In this document: positions 14,278 to 21,291 of the stretch, piece after piece
Layout: every line of letters begins with the position of its first letter
How positions within the stretch are numbered: the first letter of the stretch is position 1
Source: a virus
Virus record (IMG/VR): IMGVR_UViG_3300031963_000213
Location: 1-51,629 of that record
DNA length: 51,629 bases
Strand: one strand, 5' to 3'
Program-made: the position numbers and the translations under genes
Notes under the pieces: model-generated
The model's database searches: none
Seen by the model: only the letters and a program-made list of their open reading frames with translations
What the model was told of the DNA's origin: nothing

Positions 14278-14573
14278 GTTTCACCGTTGGGGTAAACGTT
14301 CTCACTTGTGGATTGGTCGCCCCGCTCTGCCCGCTCTGCCTCAGCGGCGAGCAGGGCGCGGAGGCGTTGGCGTTCATCTTGCTTAATGGACGAAGTTGAA
14401 TAGCATCCTCGTGGAAGATTGTCGGTTATCGGAGTTTCCTCCGGCACCAGCCAGTCACGCAGGGCGCGGATCAGCATGGCAATCAACTTGCGCCGCAAAA
14501 GGCCGTGAATGACCATGTATGCGTCGCAGCTTTCAATCACCTCCCACAGCGGCGGGCGGTTGGTGTCGCTCAT
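14274..14573 (-). CDS. Hypothetical protein of GC-rich array
   Basis: 99 residues from ATG 14571-14573 (MSDTNRPPLWEVIESCDAYM). Helical N-terminal half, and a C-terminal Arg/Ala/Glu helix (RQRLRALLAAEAERAERGDQ). Similar 'RPPLW.V...' proteins occur, to my knowledge, in cyanophages and cyanobacteria. The start lies 10 bases downstream of a nine-G run in the preceding gene; one more G there would give an ATGA junction with this gene. Confidence 0.6.
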   Translation of the reverse strand: MSDTNRPPLWEVIESCDAYMVIHGLLRRKLIAMLIRALRDWLVPEETPITDNLPRGCYSTSSIKQDERQRLRALLAAEAERAERGDQSTSENVYPNGET

Positions 14574-15069
14574 GGCTGGGACCCCCCCCCGCAGGCAGGG
14601 GCAGGGCGTGGGCGGGGAGCACAAAGCCATCGGACAGCGGCTCAGGGCGAACCAGCCACCAGCGGAGTGGTGGACCGTCAAGCGTCGACATGCACCAGCA
14701 CCGGCCATCGCCATCGCACCACCCCTCGCGCTCCCAGGGCCGCTCGCTCACCGATACCGGCTGCAGCGCCAGGCGGGTGAGGATGTCAGCGGCGCGCCTA
14801 AGCAGGCCAGCCCAGAGCGGCGAGCACTCGCTGGAGTACACGCGCAACTTGTCCACCAACTCCCCCACCTCCCCTTCAGCAACCGGCGGGGGAGCGGAGA
14901 CGGGCACCGTGGACGCATTTAGTACATCAGGATGATGCCCAACAAGCAGCGCCAGGGAGTCCAGCTCTTCGTTGCCGAACGTGTTGCCCAGGATGATTTC
15001 GCACATGCGGCGAACGAGCGCGGCTTCCCCCACCCCTCGCTGTGTTGCTGCCTCGATCGGTTCTTTCAT
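14533..15069 (-). CDS. Cyanophage-type hypothetical protein with homopolymer near its end
   Basis: 178 residues as read. The middle and end (VSERPWEREGWCDGDGRCW, FVLPAHALPLP) match a pattern I associate with Synechococcus/Cyanobium and their phages. Near the end the coding strand has nine G (+ strand C run at 14582-14590). As read, the frame continues 40 bases into the next gene. With one extra G it would stop at TGA 14570-14572, overlapping the next ATG by ATGA. The present C-terminus is therefore suspect. Confidence 0.6.
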   Translation of the reverse strand: MKEPIEAATQRGVGEAALVRRMCEIILGNTFGNEELDSLALLVGHHPDVLNASTVPVSAPPPVAEGEVGELVDKLRVYSSECSPLWAGLLRRAADILTRLALQPVSVSERPWEREGWCDGDGRCWCMSTLDGPPLRWWLVRPEPLSDGFVLPAHALPLPAGGGPSHERHQPPAAVGGD

Positions 15070-15599
15070 TAGTCAATCCAGTGATTTTCAAGACGATGAA
15101 TAATGGCGTTCAAGTGAGCCTCATACGGATCTTCAAATGTACCGACGTGAATCTTTTTTCCGGTTCGTGGATGCTTATATTGTGCCCTGGTCTTTCTTCC
15201 AGATGGAGGTGCAGGCGAAATAAAGCGCCAAGGCATGGATCCCCTAGTTGATCTATTTTTCATGTTTGTTGAGCGGCTGGCCCATCTTAGATTTCCTATT
15301 AAATTATTGCTTGGATTCCTATCTATGTGATCCACCTCGCTACATCCTGGCGGTAGCATGATTCCGTTCATCACGAGAACCAGCTGGTGACAAGAATACT
15401 GAACTCCGAAAAGCTCAATCCTGTAGTACCCCTGAAAATTTCTCCATCCAGCCGGTCGGCCTACATTGGAATTTGGCTTGTTACGGTTTGACTTTTTCCA
15501 GCGAAGTCCACTTGGAACGGCTGGATCAAGCTCAAGGCAATCCTGCAGCAGCTCCAAGGGAGGAATTTTCTTCTTGATGCAGCTGTGTTCAGTCTTCAT
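15069..15599 (-). CDS. HNH homing-type endonuclease
   Basis: 176 residues from ATG 15597-15599 (MKTEHSCIKKKIPPLELLQD). A core of SCHQLVLVMNG, GCSEVDHIDRNPSNNLIGN and LRWASRSTNMKNR is the HNH fold of phage homing endonucleases. The C-terminal part (HPRTGKKIHVGTFEDPYEAH) resembles an AP2-like DNA-binding segment. Such genes are mobile and usually cut intronless or endonuclease-free alleles. It is inserted in the GC-rich array and its composition is more AT-rich than the neighbours, consistent with transfer. The stop overlaps the next ATG (TAATG). Confidence 0.8.
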   Translation of the reverse strand: MKTEHSCIKKKIPPLELLQDCLELDPAVPSGLRWKKSNRNKPNSNVGRPAGWRNFQGYYRIELFGVQYSCHQLVLVMNGIMLPPGCSEVDHIDRNPSNNLIGNLRWASRSTNMKNRSTRGSMPWRFISPAPPSGRKTRAQYKHPRTGKKIHVGTFEDPYEAHLNAIIHRLENHWID

Positions 15600-16323
15600 T
15601 TTTTTCTCCACTAGAAGTGGCGGCCGGTAGCGCGGGCTGGTGGCCGTAGCGGGCGAGTTCCTTGCGGACGTAATCCAGCGCATTGCCAAAATCGCTGTCG
15701 TACATAAACCGTTCGCCTTGATAGCCAACGGTTTGATATTTGTCCCATGAACGCTCAACAAGCGCATCCCATTCGTCATCCGTCACCCCCTCCCCCTGCG
15801 GCTCGGCCAGGGCGGCGCGGGCCTTGTCCGCCAGAACGGAGCGGTACAGGTGCTGCTCGTAGTCAGCCAGCAGCTCAGCGCACAGCGCTCTCCAGTCAGT
15901 CATCAGTCGTCTCCGTGGCGCCGGGGCGGGGCGGTCCCATCGGGCGAGGGCGGCGAGGGCGAGATCTACGGCATGGCGGTTGAGGATGGTGCGCATCGCG
16001 CCCATGGCGCGACGGCTGACAGTGCCGGCCTGAAACCCCAGGGCACGTGCCGCAGCGGCCAGGTCATCGTGCATCTGTTGGGGCATCAGCCCCATGATGT
16101 CATCATCGCTAGGCTCCCCAGCGACGGAGGCCGGTTCCCTGCCCTCGGGCACAGCCGGTCCATCGCCTGCAGCCAGGGCAGCGCGGGCGCGGTCCGCTAC
16201 GCCAAAGTCAATCTCTACGGCTTCGCTGAGCGACACCAGATCGCCCTTCCAGTCGTACTGCCACGGCAGCTCATCCCATGCTTCCAGTAGCTCAGCGCAT
16301 AGAGCTTTCCAGTCAGTGCTCAT
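15589..16323 (-). CDS. Two-module array protein, apparent in-frame fusion
   Basis: 244 residues as read. It contains two copies of an N-terminal module: STDWKALCAELLEAWDE at residue 2 and TDWRALCAELLADYEQ at ~142, each followed by an ARAALA helix. The second copy has its own GGAGACGACTG-ATG start (ATG at 15900-15902), as in the neighbouring gene at 16702. In the +1 frame the upstream part would end in TETTDD and stop just there. So this is either a true fusion or two genes joined by a small indel in GC-rich repeats. Function unknown. Confidence 0.6.
   Translation of the reverse strand: MSTDWKALCAELLEAWDELPWQYDWKGDLVSLSEAVEIDFGVADRARAALAAGDGPAVPEGREPASVAGEPSDDDIMGLMPQQMHDDLAAAARALGFQAGTVSRRAMGAMRTILNRHAVDLALAALARWDRPAPAPRRRLMTDWRALCAELLADYEQHLYRSVLADKARAALAEPQGEGVTDDEWDALVERSWDKYQTVGYQGERFMYDSDFGNALDYVRKELARYGHQPALPAATSSGEKNED
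15872..15918 (-). repeat. Gene-start direct repeat, copy 1
   Basis: About 47 bases covering the ribosome-binding site, ATG and first codons of the 'DWRALCAEL' module. It is nearly identical to copies at 16289-16338 and 16671-16717 and marks recent duplication of gene starts in the array. Confidence 0.75.
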
Positions 16324-16338
16324 TGGTCGTCTCCGTGG
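16289..16338 (-). repeat. Gene-start direct repeat, copy 2
   Basis: The most divergent of the three copies. It gives the MSTDWKALCAEL start of the gene at 15589-16323. The upstream GGAGACGAC is kept. Confidence 0.7.
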
Positions 16339-16702
16339 TGATGGTGGTGATGGTGATTAGGGCGGGGCGACGATTCCAAGCGTTTATGGCCGACTGCCGA
16401 AACGGTTGCCAGTAACTATCAGGCAGCTCCTCCTCTGGTTCTGGGGCGCGATCACCAAAAACACAGGCGCTGCAACTGGAGCAGCGAACAAACCACAGCA
16501 GTCTGTGATCTTCCAGATTGGCCCGGCTTCCACAGAATGGGCAGGGCAAAAGGGTTGACTGCGGCATAGGCCCCTCCCCCTGCGGCTCAGCCAGGGCGGC
16601 GCGGGCGCGGTAGAGCAGGGAGCGATCGTGCATCGGGCTGGCTGTTTTGTAGCCATGCAGCTCATTGGTCAGCTCAGTACACAGTGCTCTCCAGTCAGTC
16701 AT
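16313..16702 (-). CDS. Lar-like zinc protein with array module at N-terminus
   Basis: 129 residues from ATG 16700-16702. Residues 1-45 are the array module (MTDWRALCTELTNELHGYK, YRARAALAEPQGEG). Residues ~50-115 hold CPFCGSRANLEDH, FVRCSSCSACVFGD and INAWNRRP. That is the layout of the Lar restriction-alleviation protein family (CPFCG...C..C...WN.R). E. coli Rac Lar relieves type I restriction, so an anti-restriction role is possible. The fusion of this zinc domain to the array module is unusual. The start overlaps the upstream stop by eight bases. Confidence 0.65.
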   Translation of the reverse strand: MTDWRALCTELTNELHGYKTASPMHDRSLLYRARAALAEPQGEGPMPQSTLLPCPFCGSRANLEDHRLLWFVRCSSCSACVFGDRAPEPEEELPDSYWQPFRQSAINAWNRRPALITITTITTETTNEH

Positions 16703-16717
16703 CAGTCGTCTCCGTGG
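16671..16717 (-). repeat. Gene-start direct repeat, copy 3
   Basis: Nearly identical to 15872-15918. It provides GGAG and ATG for the Lar-like gene and the last codons (ETTDD) of the gene upstream. Confidence 0.75.
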
Positions 16718-16916
16718 TGTTGGTGGGGTCGGCGGACAGCTCGGGGGTAGTGTTCTCGACATAGGCTGTGGGCCGCCGCTCGCCACTGGTGTCCCACCAC
16801 CAGTCACCCCAGAAGGTCCAGCTACTGCACGTTCGGCGGGTGTCAGAGTTGACCCAGGCAAAGCGGCCAATGTTGCCATTTCCGTGGCGGTCCAGATAGA
16901 TAGGCGAGATGGCCAT
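16695..16916 (-). CDS. Small Trp-rich hypothetical protein
   Basis: 73 residues, with an aromatic centre (TFWGDWWWDTSGERRPTAYV) and a Thr/Asp-rich end (NTTETTDD). The stop overlaps the next ATG by eight bases (ATGACTGA). Alternative frames here are shadows. Family unknown. Confidence 0.55.
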   Translation of the reverse strand: MAISPIYLDRHGNGNIGRFAWVNSDTRRTCSSWTFWGDWWWDTSGERRPTAYVENTTPELSADPTNTTETTDD

Positions 16917-16951
16917 AGCTGTAGAAGATGATCGGTCTTATGGAGTGGCGG

Positions 16952-17320
16952 TCAGTCAGGCAGCGCCTCAAGGGCGTGGCGGATCGCATTGGTCTGAGCG
17001 CCGTTCCTGGGAACTGCATCGCCAGCCTGAATAGCGGCCAGCGCTTCAAGCGCCTGCTCCTTCAGGCTTTGCGGCTTCGGGCGGCGGGCGGCGCGGAGGT
17101 GGCCAATTCGGGTTTCAAATAGGCCGTTGTTGCGCAGCCACTCACAGCACGCTTCCAGCTCCTGATCGGCGCCCCAGCGGGCGGCTTGGGTGGCGATGTG
17201 CTCATCCCGTGCATCATCAATGTCGCAAGGGCACGGATTTTCGTCATCAGGGAATGAATTGAGCGCTTCGTCTCTCCATTTCTCCACCAGCTCAGGAGGT
17301 GGGGTGACTGGATGTTCCAT
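16952..17320 (-). CDS. Cyanophage-type hypothetical protein ('PPPELVEKW')
   Basis: 122 residues beginning MEHPVTPPPELVEKWRDEAL. It contains ATQAARWGADQELEACCEWL and LRAARRPKPQSLKEQALEAL. This layout (PPELV.QW, then QAARWGADQELEACCEWL) is, from memory, common in cyanobacterial and cyanophage proteins of unknown function. Mainly helical. First gene of the GC-rich array. Confidence 0.65.
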   Translation of the reverse strand: MEHPVTPPPELVEKWRDEALNSFPDDENPCPCDIDDARDEHIATQAARWGADQELEACCEWLRNNGLFETRIGHLRAARRPKPQSLKEQALEALAAIQAGDAVPRNGAQTNAIRHALEALPD

Positions 17321-17337
17321 GGTGTTAGTGGTTTGCT

Positions 17338-17931
17338 TTACTGCTGGATGGCGAGAACACCCTGCAGAAACTCGCGAGCCTGCTCGTCGCCCTCAAAGAA
17401 GTGACTGTGCGCTTCTGCGCCGAGCAGGTACAAGCCAGCAACTTCCGTGCCCAGCGCGGACTCAAGAAGTCGGCCGGGTTCACCGGCTAGATGCACGGCC
17501 CATCCGGCCATGCAATGCGTGGTTTCACATGAATGCCAGGCAGTCATCTTGAGCGCATTTGGCTTTAGCGCTGCTCGGGCAACCGCCTGCAATCGCTCCG
17601 AGGCATCGGCCGCAACAGGGAGGCCAACGGCATCCTCCAGGTAGGCACCCCTCAGGTCGGCATCCCTCAGGTCGGCACCGCTCAGGTCGGCATCCCTCAG
17701 GTCGGCATCCCTCAGGTCGGCACGCCTCAGGTCGGCACGCCTCAGGTCGGCACCGCTCAGGTAGGCACCCCTCAGGTCGGCACGCCTCAGGTCGGCACCG
17801 CTCAGGTCGGCATCCCTCAGGTCGGCATCCCTCAGGTCGGCATCCCTCAGAATTAGCCGCTGGCCAGCGGCGTCGCCACTCAGCCACTTCTGATGGCTCG
17901 CGAGTTGTTCGGGTGTTGGCAGTGATGTCAT
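17338..17931 (-). CDS. Pentapeptide-repeat protein
   Basis: 197 residues. Residues ~27-100 consist of about 15 pentapeptides of the A(D/Y)L(R/S)(D/G/R) type, which form a right-handed quadrilateral beta helix. The C-terminal domain ([20 protein letters not shown], then [12 protein letters not shown]) resembles a domain found beside such repeats in cyanobacteria and phages. Some pentapeptide proteins mimic DNA and inhibit gyrase; others have unknown roles. The function here is not shown. It is coded by tandem 15-base repeats (17640-17850). Confidence 0.8.
   Translation of the reverse strand: MTSLPTPEQLASHQKWLSGDAAGQRLILRDADLRDADLRDADLSGADLRRADLRGAYLSGADLRRADLRRADLRDADLRDADLSGADLRDADLRGAYLEDAVGLPVAADASERLQAVARAALKPNALKMTAWHSCETTHCMAGWAVHLAGEPGRLLESALGTEVAGLYLLGAEAHSHFFEGDEQAREFLQGVLAIQQ
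17640..17850 (-). repeat. Tandem 15-base repeats coding pentapeptides
   Basis: About 14 head-to-tail units of the type CTCAGGTCGGCAYCS (+ strand), differing mainly at the last few bases. They are in frame with the pentapeptide-repeat gene and prone to expansion or contraction. There are no spacers, so this is not a CRISPR array. Confidence 0.9.
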
Positions 17932-17970
17932 GGATGGATTGCACAGGTGAGTTCAGTGTTGCCAGCGACT

Positions 17971-18660
17971 TCAGGTGATAGCCCACGAAGTAGCCGCCGT
18001 GATCACGCCGGACCCAAGCGACACGCCATCAAGCACGAACGCCGTATCATCACCGCAATAAACAATGGTCGATCCATTGGATTGCGCGTAGCGATAGCTA
18101 GCACCGTGCGTAAGTTTCACCCTGTCCTCCGCAACAGAGAAGTCCATAATTCTCGCGTAATCATTCGGACCGCCACCGACATAGCACCCAACTACATCGA
18201 AAACATCATTTCCACGACCGCCCCAGAGCTTGTCGATTTCTCCGCTGCCGATCCCGCCAACCAGCGTGTCATTGCCCGCGCCGCCCTGGAGCAGATCGTT
18301 TCCGGCGCCGCCACGCAGCAGGTCGTCGTCAGCGCCTCCCCCGAGGCTGTCATTGCCTGCTCCGCCGATCAGGGTGTCCCGGCCTGCCAGGCCGCAGAGC
18401 AGGTCATCTCCCTGGCCTCCTACGAGGCTGTCGTTGCCATCGCCGCCGATCAGCGTGTCATTGCCCAGGCCGCCGAGCAGCGTGTCGTTGCCGGCGCCGC
18501 CGTCAAGGCTGTCGTTGCCAGCGCCACCATCAAGGCAGTCACTGCCGGCATCTCCAAGAACAGTGTCATTGCCACCGAGGCTTGAGATTGCGTCGCTGAC
18601 GCTTGTGCCAACAATGCTGTCGGCAAATTCGGTGATGGGAAAACGGGGAACCGAGGTCAT
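17971..18660 (-). CDS. RTX calcium-binding repeat protein
   Basis: 229 residues. Residues ~30-150 hold about a dozen nonapeptides of the GGxGxDxLx type (such as GGAGNDTLLGGLGND), which bind Ca2+ and form a parallel beta roll. The C-terminal ~65 residues (GRGNDVFDVVGCYVGGG, ARIMDFSVAEDRVKL, AFVLDGV) resemble the end of type I secreted RTX proteins, where an uncleaved secretion signal sits. Cyanobacteria have many such proteins; in a phage it looks like a host-derived cargo gene. It has its own predicted promoter and a CCAACCAAC motif 9 bases before the ATG. Confidence 0.8.
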   Translation of the reverse strand: MTSVPRFPITEFADSIVGTSVSDAISSLGGNDTVLGDAGSDCLDGGAGNDSLDGGAGNDTLLGGLGNDTLIGGDGNDSLVGGQGDDLLCGLAGRDTLIGGAGNDSLGGGADDDLLRGGAGNDLLQGGAGNDTLVGGIGSGEIDKLWGGRGNDVFDVVGCYVGGGPNDYARIMDFSVAEDRVKLTHGASYRYAQSNGSTIVYCGDDTAFVLDGVSLGSGVITAATSWAIT

Positions 18661-18669
18661 GGGATTTGC

Positions 18670-18678
18670 GTTGGTTGG
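18670..18678 (-). promoter_or_regulatory. CCAACCAAC motif (copy 3)
   Basis: Ends 9 bases before the ATG of the RTX gene, in a true intergenic leader. Confidence 0.5.
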
Positions 18679-18741
18679 ATTGAGGGAACGGGGTGGAGCA
18701 GGCCGATGAGGAGCGAGAACTGATAGCCGCCCGCAAGCCCG

Positions 18742-18750
18742 ATCATATCA
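18742..18750 (-). promoter_or_regulatory. Extended -10 promoter of the RTX gene
   Basis: The leftward strand reads TGA-TATGAT, an extended -10 element (TGnTATGAT), about 85 bases before the RTX start. There is no good -35. The gap 18661-18818 holds no gene. Confidence 0.45.
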
Positions 18751-18818
18751 CGGAATGGGAGGGCGGGCCATAGCAGCGCCATCGCTTACTGAATTTGGAT
18801 CGCCGGAATCGCCGGAAC

Positions 18819-19502
18819 CTACCTGCCAAGGAAAACCGACTCAGTTGAAACCTTCCTAAAGGCTCGCAAAAAAGATCCAACAGAAGATCGGAATGCGTGC
18901 CCTTGTGGGTTTCGACCAATTACACGGTATCCACCGTAAATGACAACGTAGATTCCTACCTCCGGTTTACTCCTAGATCGCCAAACCGATCCGGTTTCAA
19001 TGCCTGGACTGAACTGTGGCTTTGGTGCAAGACTGACTACATCACTTACAGCCCTGTGAGCGCGAAGCTTATCACCAAGACCCTCCCAGGCTTCATCATT
19101 CAGGTACTTGCAGCAAGCCTCTCGCTCAACCTGTCGTTCACGCTGCTCCAAGGCTGCCAGTCCATCAAAAGCAAGTTTCTCTGCTTGGTCATAGGTCAGA
19201 GTTCCATCGTCCTCTTGGTAGCGATAGGTTCGATCGCCCATGCGAGCGCGCAAGCTGTAGAGCGCCTCTATTGCCGCGTGATTGGCGGCAAGTCGAGCAA
19301 TTTCGTAAGCTGCAGCTTCTGGCTTTTCTTTGGTGCCAAACAGTTGCTCGAACCATTCGCCAACAAGCTCAAAAAGCTCTTCCCTCAGGAAATGCGGCGT
19401 AGCTTCATGACATGAGCCAGACGAAGTAGTCGAAGACTGTCCAGACAAAGGAAAAGCTTCCTGGGATCTCCCAGATGTCGCGTTCGTGGATTGTTCCGTC
19501 AT
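18819..19502 (-). CDS. Hypothetical protein, start uncertain
   Basis: 227 residues from ATG 19502 (MTEQSTNATSGRSQEAFPLS). The first ~30 residues overlap the upstream gene by 98 bases and are Ser/Thr-rich, so the true start may be a TTG nearer its end. The body is helical (ELFELVGEWFEQLFGTKEKP, YEIARLAANHAAIEALYSLR) with a Cys pair (EACCKYLNDEAW). The C-terminus is basic and beta-rich (GIYVVIYGGYRVIGR). No known family. Confidence 0.55.
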   Translation of the reverse strand: MTEQSTNATSGRSQEAFPLSGQSSTTSSGSCHEATPHFLREELFELVGEWFEQLFGTKEKPEAAAYEIARLAANHAAIEALYSLRARMGDRTYRYQEDDGTLTYDQAEKLAFDGLAALEQRERQVEREACCKYLNDEAWEGLGDKLRAHRAVSDVVSLAPKPQFSPGIETGSVWRSRSKPEVGIYVVIYGGYRVIGRNPQGHAFRSSVGSFLRAFRKVSTESVFLGR

Positions 19503-19662
19503 TGTTGAATAGCTGAATTTCAAACCGACCCTGGTTGTGCCAGTAAAGGCGGCCAATGCGACCGCCACTACTTGTCACATGGATGAAGTTGTTGTCTTCC
19601 GGCTCATAGAGAGCATTCGGATCATCAAGCGAGAGATTTTCAAGTGGATCTTTCCACATCAC
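19405..19662 (-). CDS. Hypothetical protein
   Basis: 85 residues: acidic start (PLENLSLDDPNALYEPEDNN), beta-rich middle (GRIGRLYWHNQGRFEIQLF) and a hydrophobic end (FVWTVFDYFVWLMS). Coupled to the upstream gene by ATGA. Not recognised. Confidence 0.6.
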   Translation of the reverse strand: MMWKDPLENLSLDDPNALYEPEDNNFIHVTSSGGRIGRLYWHNQGRFEIQLFNNDGTIHERDIWEIPGSFSFVWTVFDYFVWLMS

Positions 19663-19901
19663 TTCAGCTTTTCAACTTGAGGTTGAAGCATCATCAGCAG
19701 CTTTTCATTGTTCAAGGCGACCGATGCAAGGGAAAGCCCAGAGAGAAGGGTCAGTGCGATAGCAGCCCATAGACCGAGTGACGGATCTGCTTGGCTGCGA
19801 TTTCTTGCAGCAATAGACTGCCACCGAACATCACGCTGATACTGCTGTCCCCTATCCCAGCGATCATGCCTGCCCAGGTGATGCTCCTTTCTCGCGCTCA
19901 A
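19659..19901 (-). CDS. Small single-span membrane protein, start uncertain
   Basis: About 80 residues if translation begins at TTG 19899-19901; the frame opens further to 20027, but that part lies within the upstream gene. One transmembrane helix is predicted (LGLWAAIALTLLSGLSLASV) after a polar, Gln/Arg-rich N-terminus. The C-terminus is short and charged (QPQVEKLK). Could be an envelope-associated protein. Confidence 0.5.
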   Translation of the reverse strand: MSARKEHHLGRHDRWDRGQQYQRDVRWQSIAARNRSQADPSLGLWAAIALTLLSGLSLASVALNNEKLLMMLQPQVEKLK

Positions 19902-20070
19902 GATCTGGCGTGATGTCAGAAACCCCAGTGATGATGGTATTTGGGTGCCTGAACGTGAAGGATTCGACTGACCGCTCTTCTGTCCATCCGGTAGGGGATA
20001 CCCACTCGGTTTCGTGTTTGATCGCATGGCCCTCGTTGGTTGTTGTGTAAGAAATCAGTAGAACTGGCAT
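19864..20070 (-). CDS. Hypothetical protein
   Basis: 68 residues beginning MPVLLISYTTTNEGHAIKHE, beta-rich, ending DLEREKGASPGQA. It overlaps the membrane-protein frame downstream. No family recognised. Confidence 0.55.
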   Translation of the reverse strand: MPVLLISYTTTNEGHAIKHETEWVSPTGWTEERSVESFTFRHPNTIITGVSDITPDLEREKGASPGQA

Positions 20071-20086
20071 CTTGTTAGGTCGGCGA

Positions 20087-20521
20087 CTATCCGACTATAG
20101 ATGGATTGCGCTCAGCTGCCGTCAGCGCCTCCGCTCCGTCTGGATACTGATTGACGGAATCTTGTTGAGCTGGCCTTGGAAACTTGGCGATGAAGCCAAC
20201 GTCATCTGGAATGTAACGAGCGCCGAAGTACCCAGCCACATGATTCCAAAAGCTCTTGCTGGTTTCTTCGTAGCGAACGAACTCTTGACCTGGATACGCC
20301 GGCTTGACTTCGTATGGGCCGTCGATGTCGCAATCAATGTCAGGCTCGGCAATCCACAGGGCAACCGCGAAACCATCTTTGATAACTGCCACGGCAGTAA
20401 CGGCTTCGTCAAAGCAGCTGCGAACTTGACGAATGAATTCAGCCAGTGAACTGACTTCTTCTTTTGTGTTGATCGACTGGTAGGGGCCGTAGGGCTTGTG
20501 GGAAAGGATTTCAATAGTCAT
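20087..20521 (-). CDS. Hypothetical protein
   Basis: 144 residues with a helical N-terminal third (SSLAEFIRQVRSCFDEAVTA) and a beta-rich, acidic centre (LWIAEPDIDCDIDGPYEVK). A plausible ribosome-binding site (TGAGGAAT) precedes the ATG. Function unknown. Confidence 0.6.
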   Translation of the reverse strand: MTIEILSHKPYGPYQSINTKEEVSSLAEFIRQVRSCFDEAVTAVAVIKDGFAVALWIAEPDIDCDIDGPYEVKPAYPGQEFVRYEETSKSFWNHVAGYFGARYIPDDVGFIAKFPRPAQQDSVNQYPDGAEALTAAERNPSIVG

Positions 20522-20530
20522 CGCAATTCC

Positions 20531-20716
20531 TCAGGTGGCGGATTGGACAGACTGCTCTTTGCTGGCGTACTTCTGCACAATGTCAGGAAAGGCGGAACAC
20601 AGGCGCCGGTAGTTGCCGGGATCGGCGGCAACCATTGCGTCGGCGAGCCTGGAGACAAAGTTGCCGCCATAGCGACGCATGTTGTCAACCAGGGGGAATT
20701 TTGCGGGGGCTTGCAT
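20531..20716 (-). CDS. Small conserved phage protein ('NMRRYGG.FV')
   Basis: 61 residues from ATG 20714-20716, with DNMRRYGGNFVSRLADAMVA and ADPGNYRRLCSAFPDIVQKY. This matches a recurring small phage protein ('N.R.YG..FV..L..A...AD..N...L...FP....KY') of unknown function. The longer frame to 20803 would run over the CCAACCAAC motif and the end of the upstream gene. Confidence 0.7.
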   Translation of the reverse strand: MQAPAKFPLVDNMRRYGGNFVSRLADAMVAADPGNYRRLCSAFPDIVQKYASKEQSVQSAT

Positions 20717-20726
20717 TTGTAGAATC

Positions 20727-20735
20727 GTTGGTTGG
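20727..20735 (-). promoter_or_regulatory. CCAACCAAC motif (copy 4)
   Basis: Ends 10 bases before ATG 20714-20716, and supports that start over the longer frame. Confidence 0.5.
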
Positions 20736-20787
20736 TGGGGCTGCTGGGTTGCAGCTGATGGAATCTTACAGGTAGGCGGCCATGCCG

Positions 20788-21291
20788 TCAATACTCGACC
20801 CATTCAACGACGGGGCGGGTCTTGCAAACTGCCAGCTCGGCCAGTTCCATGTAGGGGATCGGGACGACGGTTCCATTCTTCGCATCCGTCTTTGTGACAA
20901 GAAAGCAGTGCTTGTCGCGATAGGGGTCGTGGAAGCGCCTCCAGGGCGTGCTGCCCTGAAACTTGCTGGCTTCACCCATCCACCGGGCCACCAGCACCTG
21001 AACCGGGGCCAGGCTGGCAAGGCACCCGGAGGTCCACTTGGGACGGTCCGAGAGGCGGCAGTAGGCCGGGCTGAGGTAGCTGCCCATCTGGGTGACGATC
21101 CAGTAGGCCGTGTGGCCCACGGGGAGGGTGCGGAGCTTGTCGCGGTCGTGAATCGCCACGTCGGTCCAGTTGTGCTGGATGATCGGCTCCGCGATCAGCA
21201 TCATCTGCTCATGGAGGGTCCGAGCAACGGGCTGCTGCCGCTCCATCGAGTGATGGCTGATGAGGTTTGTGACGGCTGGTTGGGATGCCAT
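20788..21291 (-). CDS. Hypothetical protein
   Basis: 167 residues, basic and Trp/Tyr-rich. Landmarks are RTLPVGHTAYWIVTQMGSYL (~55), CLASLAPVQVLVARW (~90) and FHDPYRDKHCFLVTK (~120). The mixed alpha/beta layout has no recognised motif. Confidence 0.6.
   Translation of the reverse strand: MASQPAVTNLISHHSMERQQPVARTLHEQMMLIAEPIIQHNWTDVAIHDRDKLRTLPVGHTAYWIVTQMGSYLSPAYCRLSDRPKWTSGCLASLAPVQVLVARWMGEASKFQGSTPWRRFHDPYRDKHCFLVTKTDAKNGTVVPIPYMELAELAVCKTRPVVEWVEY

Noticed and set aside
14505-14935. Three rightward frames of 91-138 codons
   Set aside because: GC-rich shadows of the leftward gene; Arg/Pro/Gly/Ser-rich with no match to neighbours.
17640-17850. CRISPR array
   Set aside because: Units are contiguous 15-mers without spacers and code in-frame pentapeptides.
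17525-17986. Repeat-rich frames on both strands (PEGCR, SGRHP repeats)
   Set aside because: Shadows of the 15-base pentapeptide repeats in other frames.
17947-18709. Two long rightward frames opposite the RTX gene
   Set aside because: Produced by the regular codon pattern of the glycine/aspartate-rich nonapeptide repeats.
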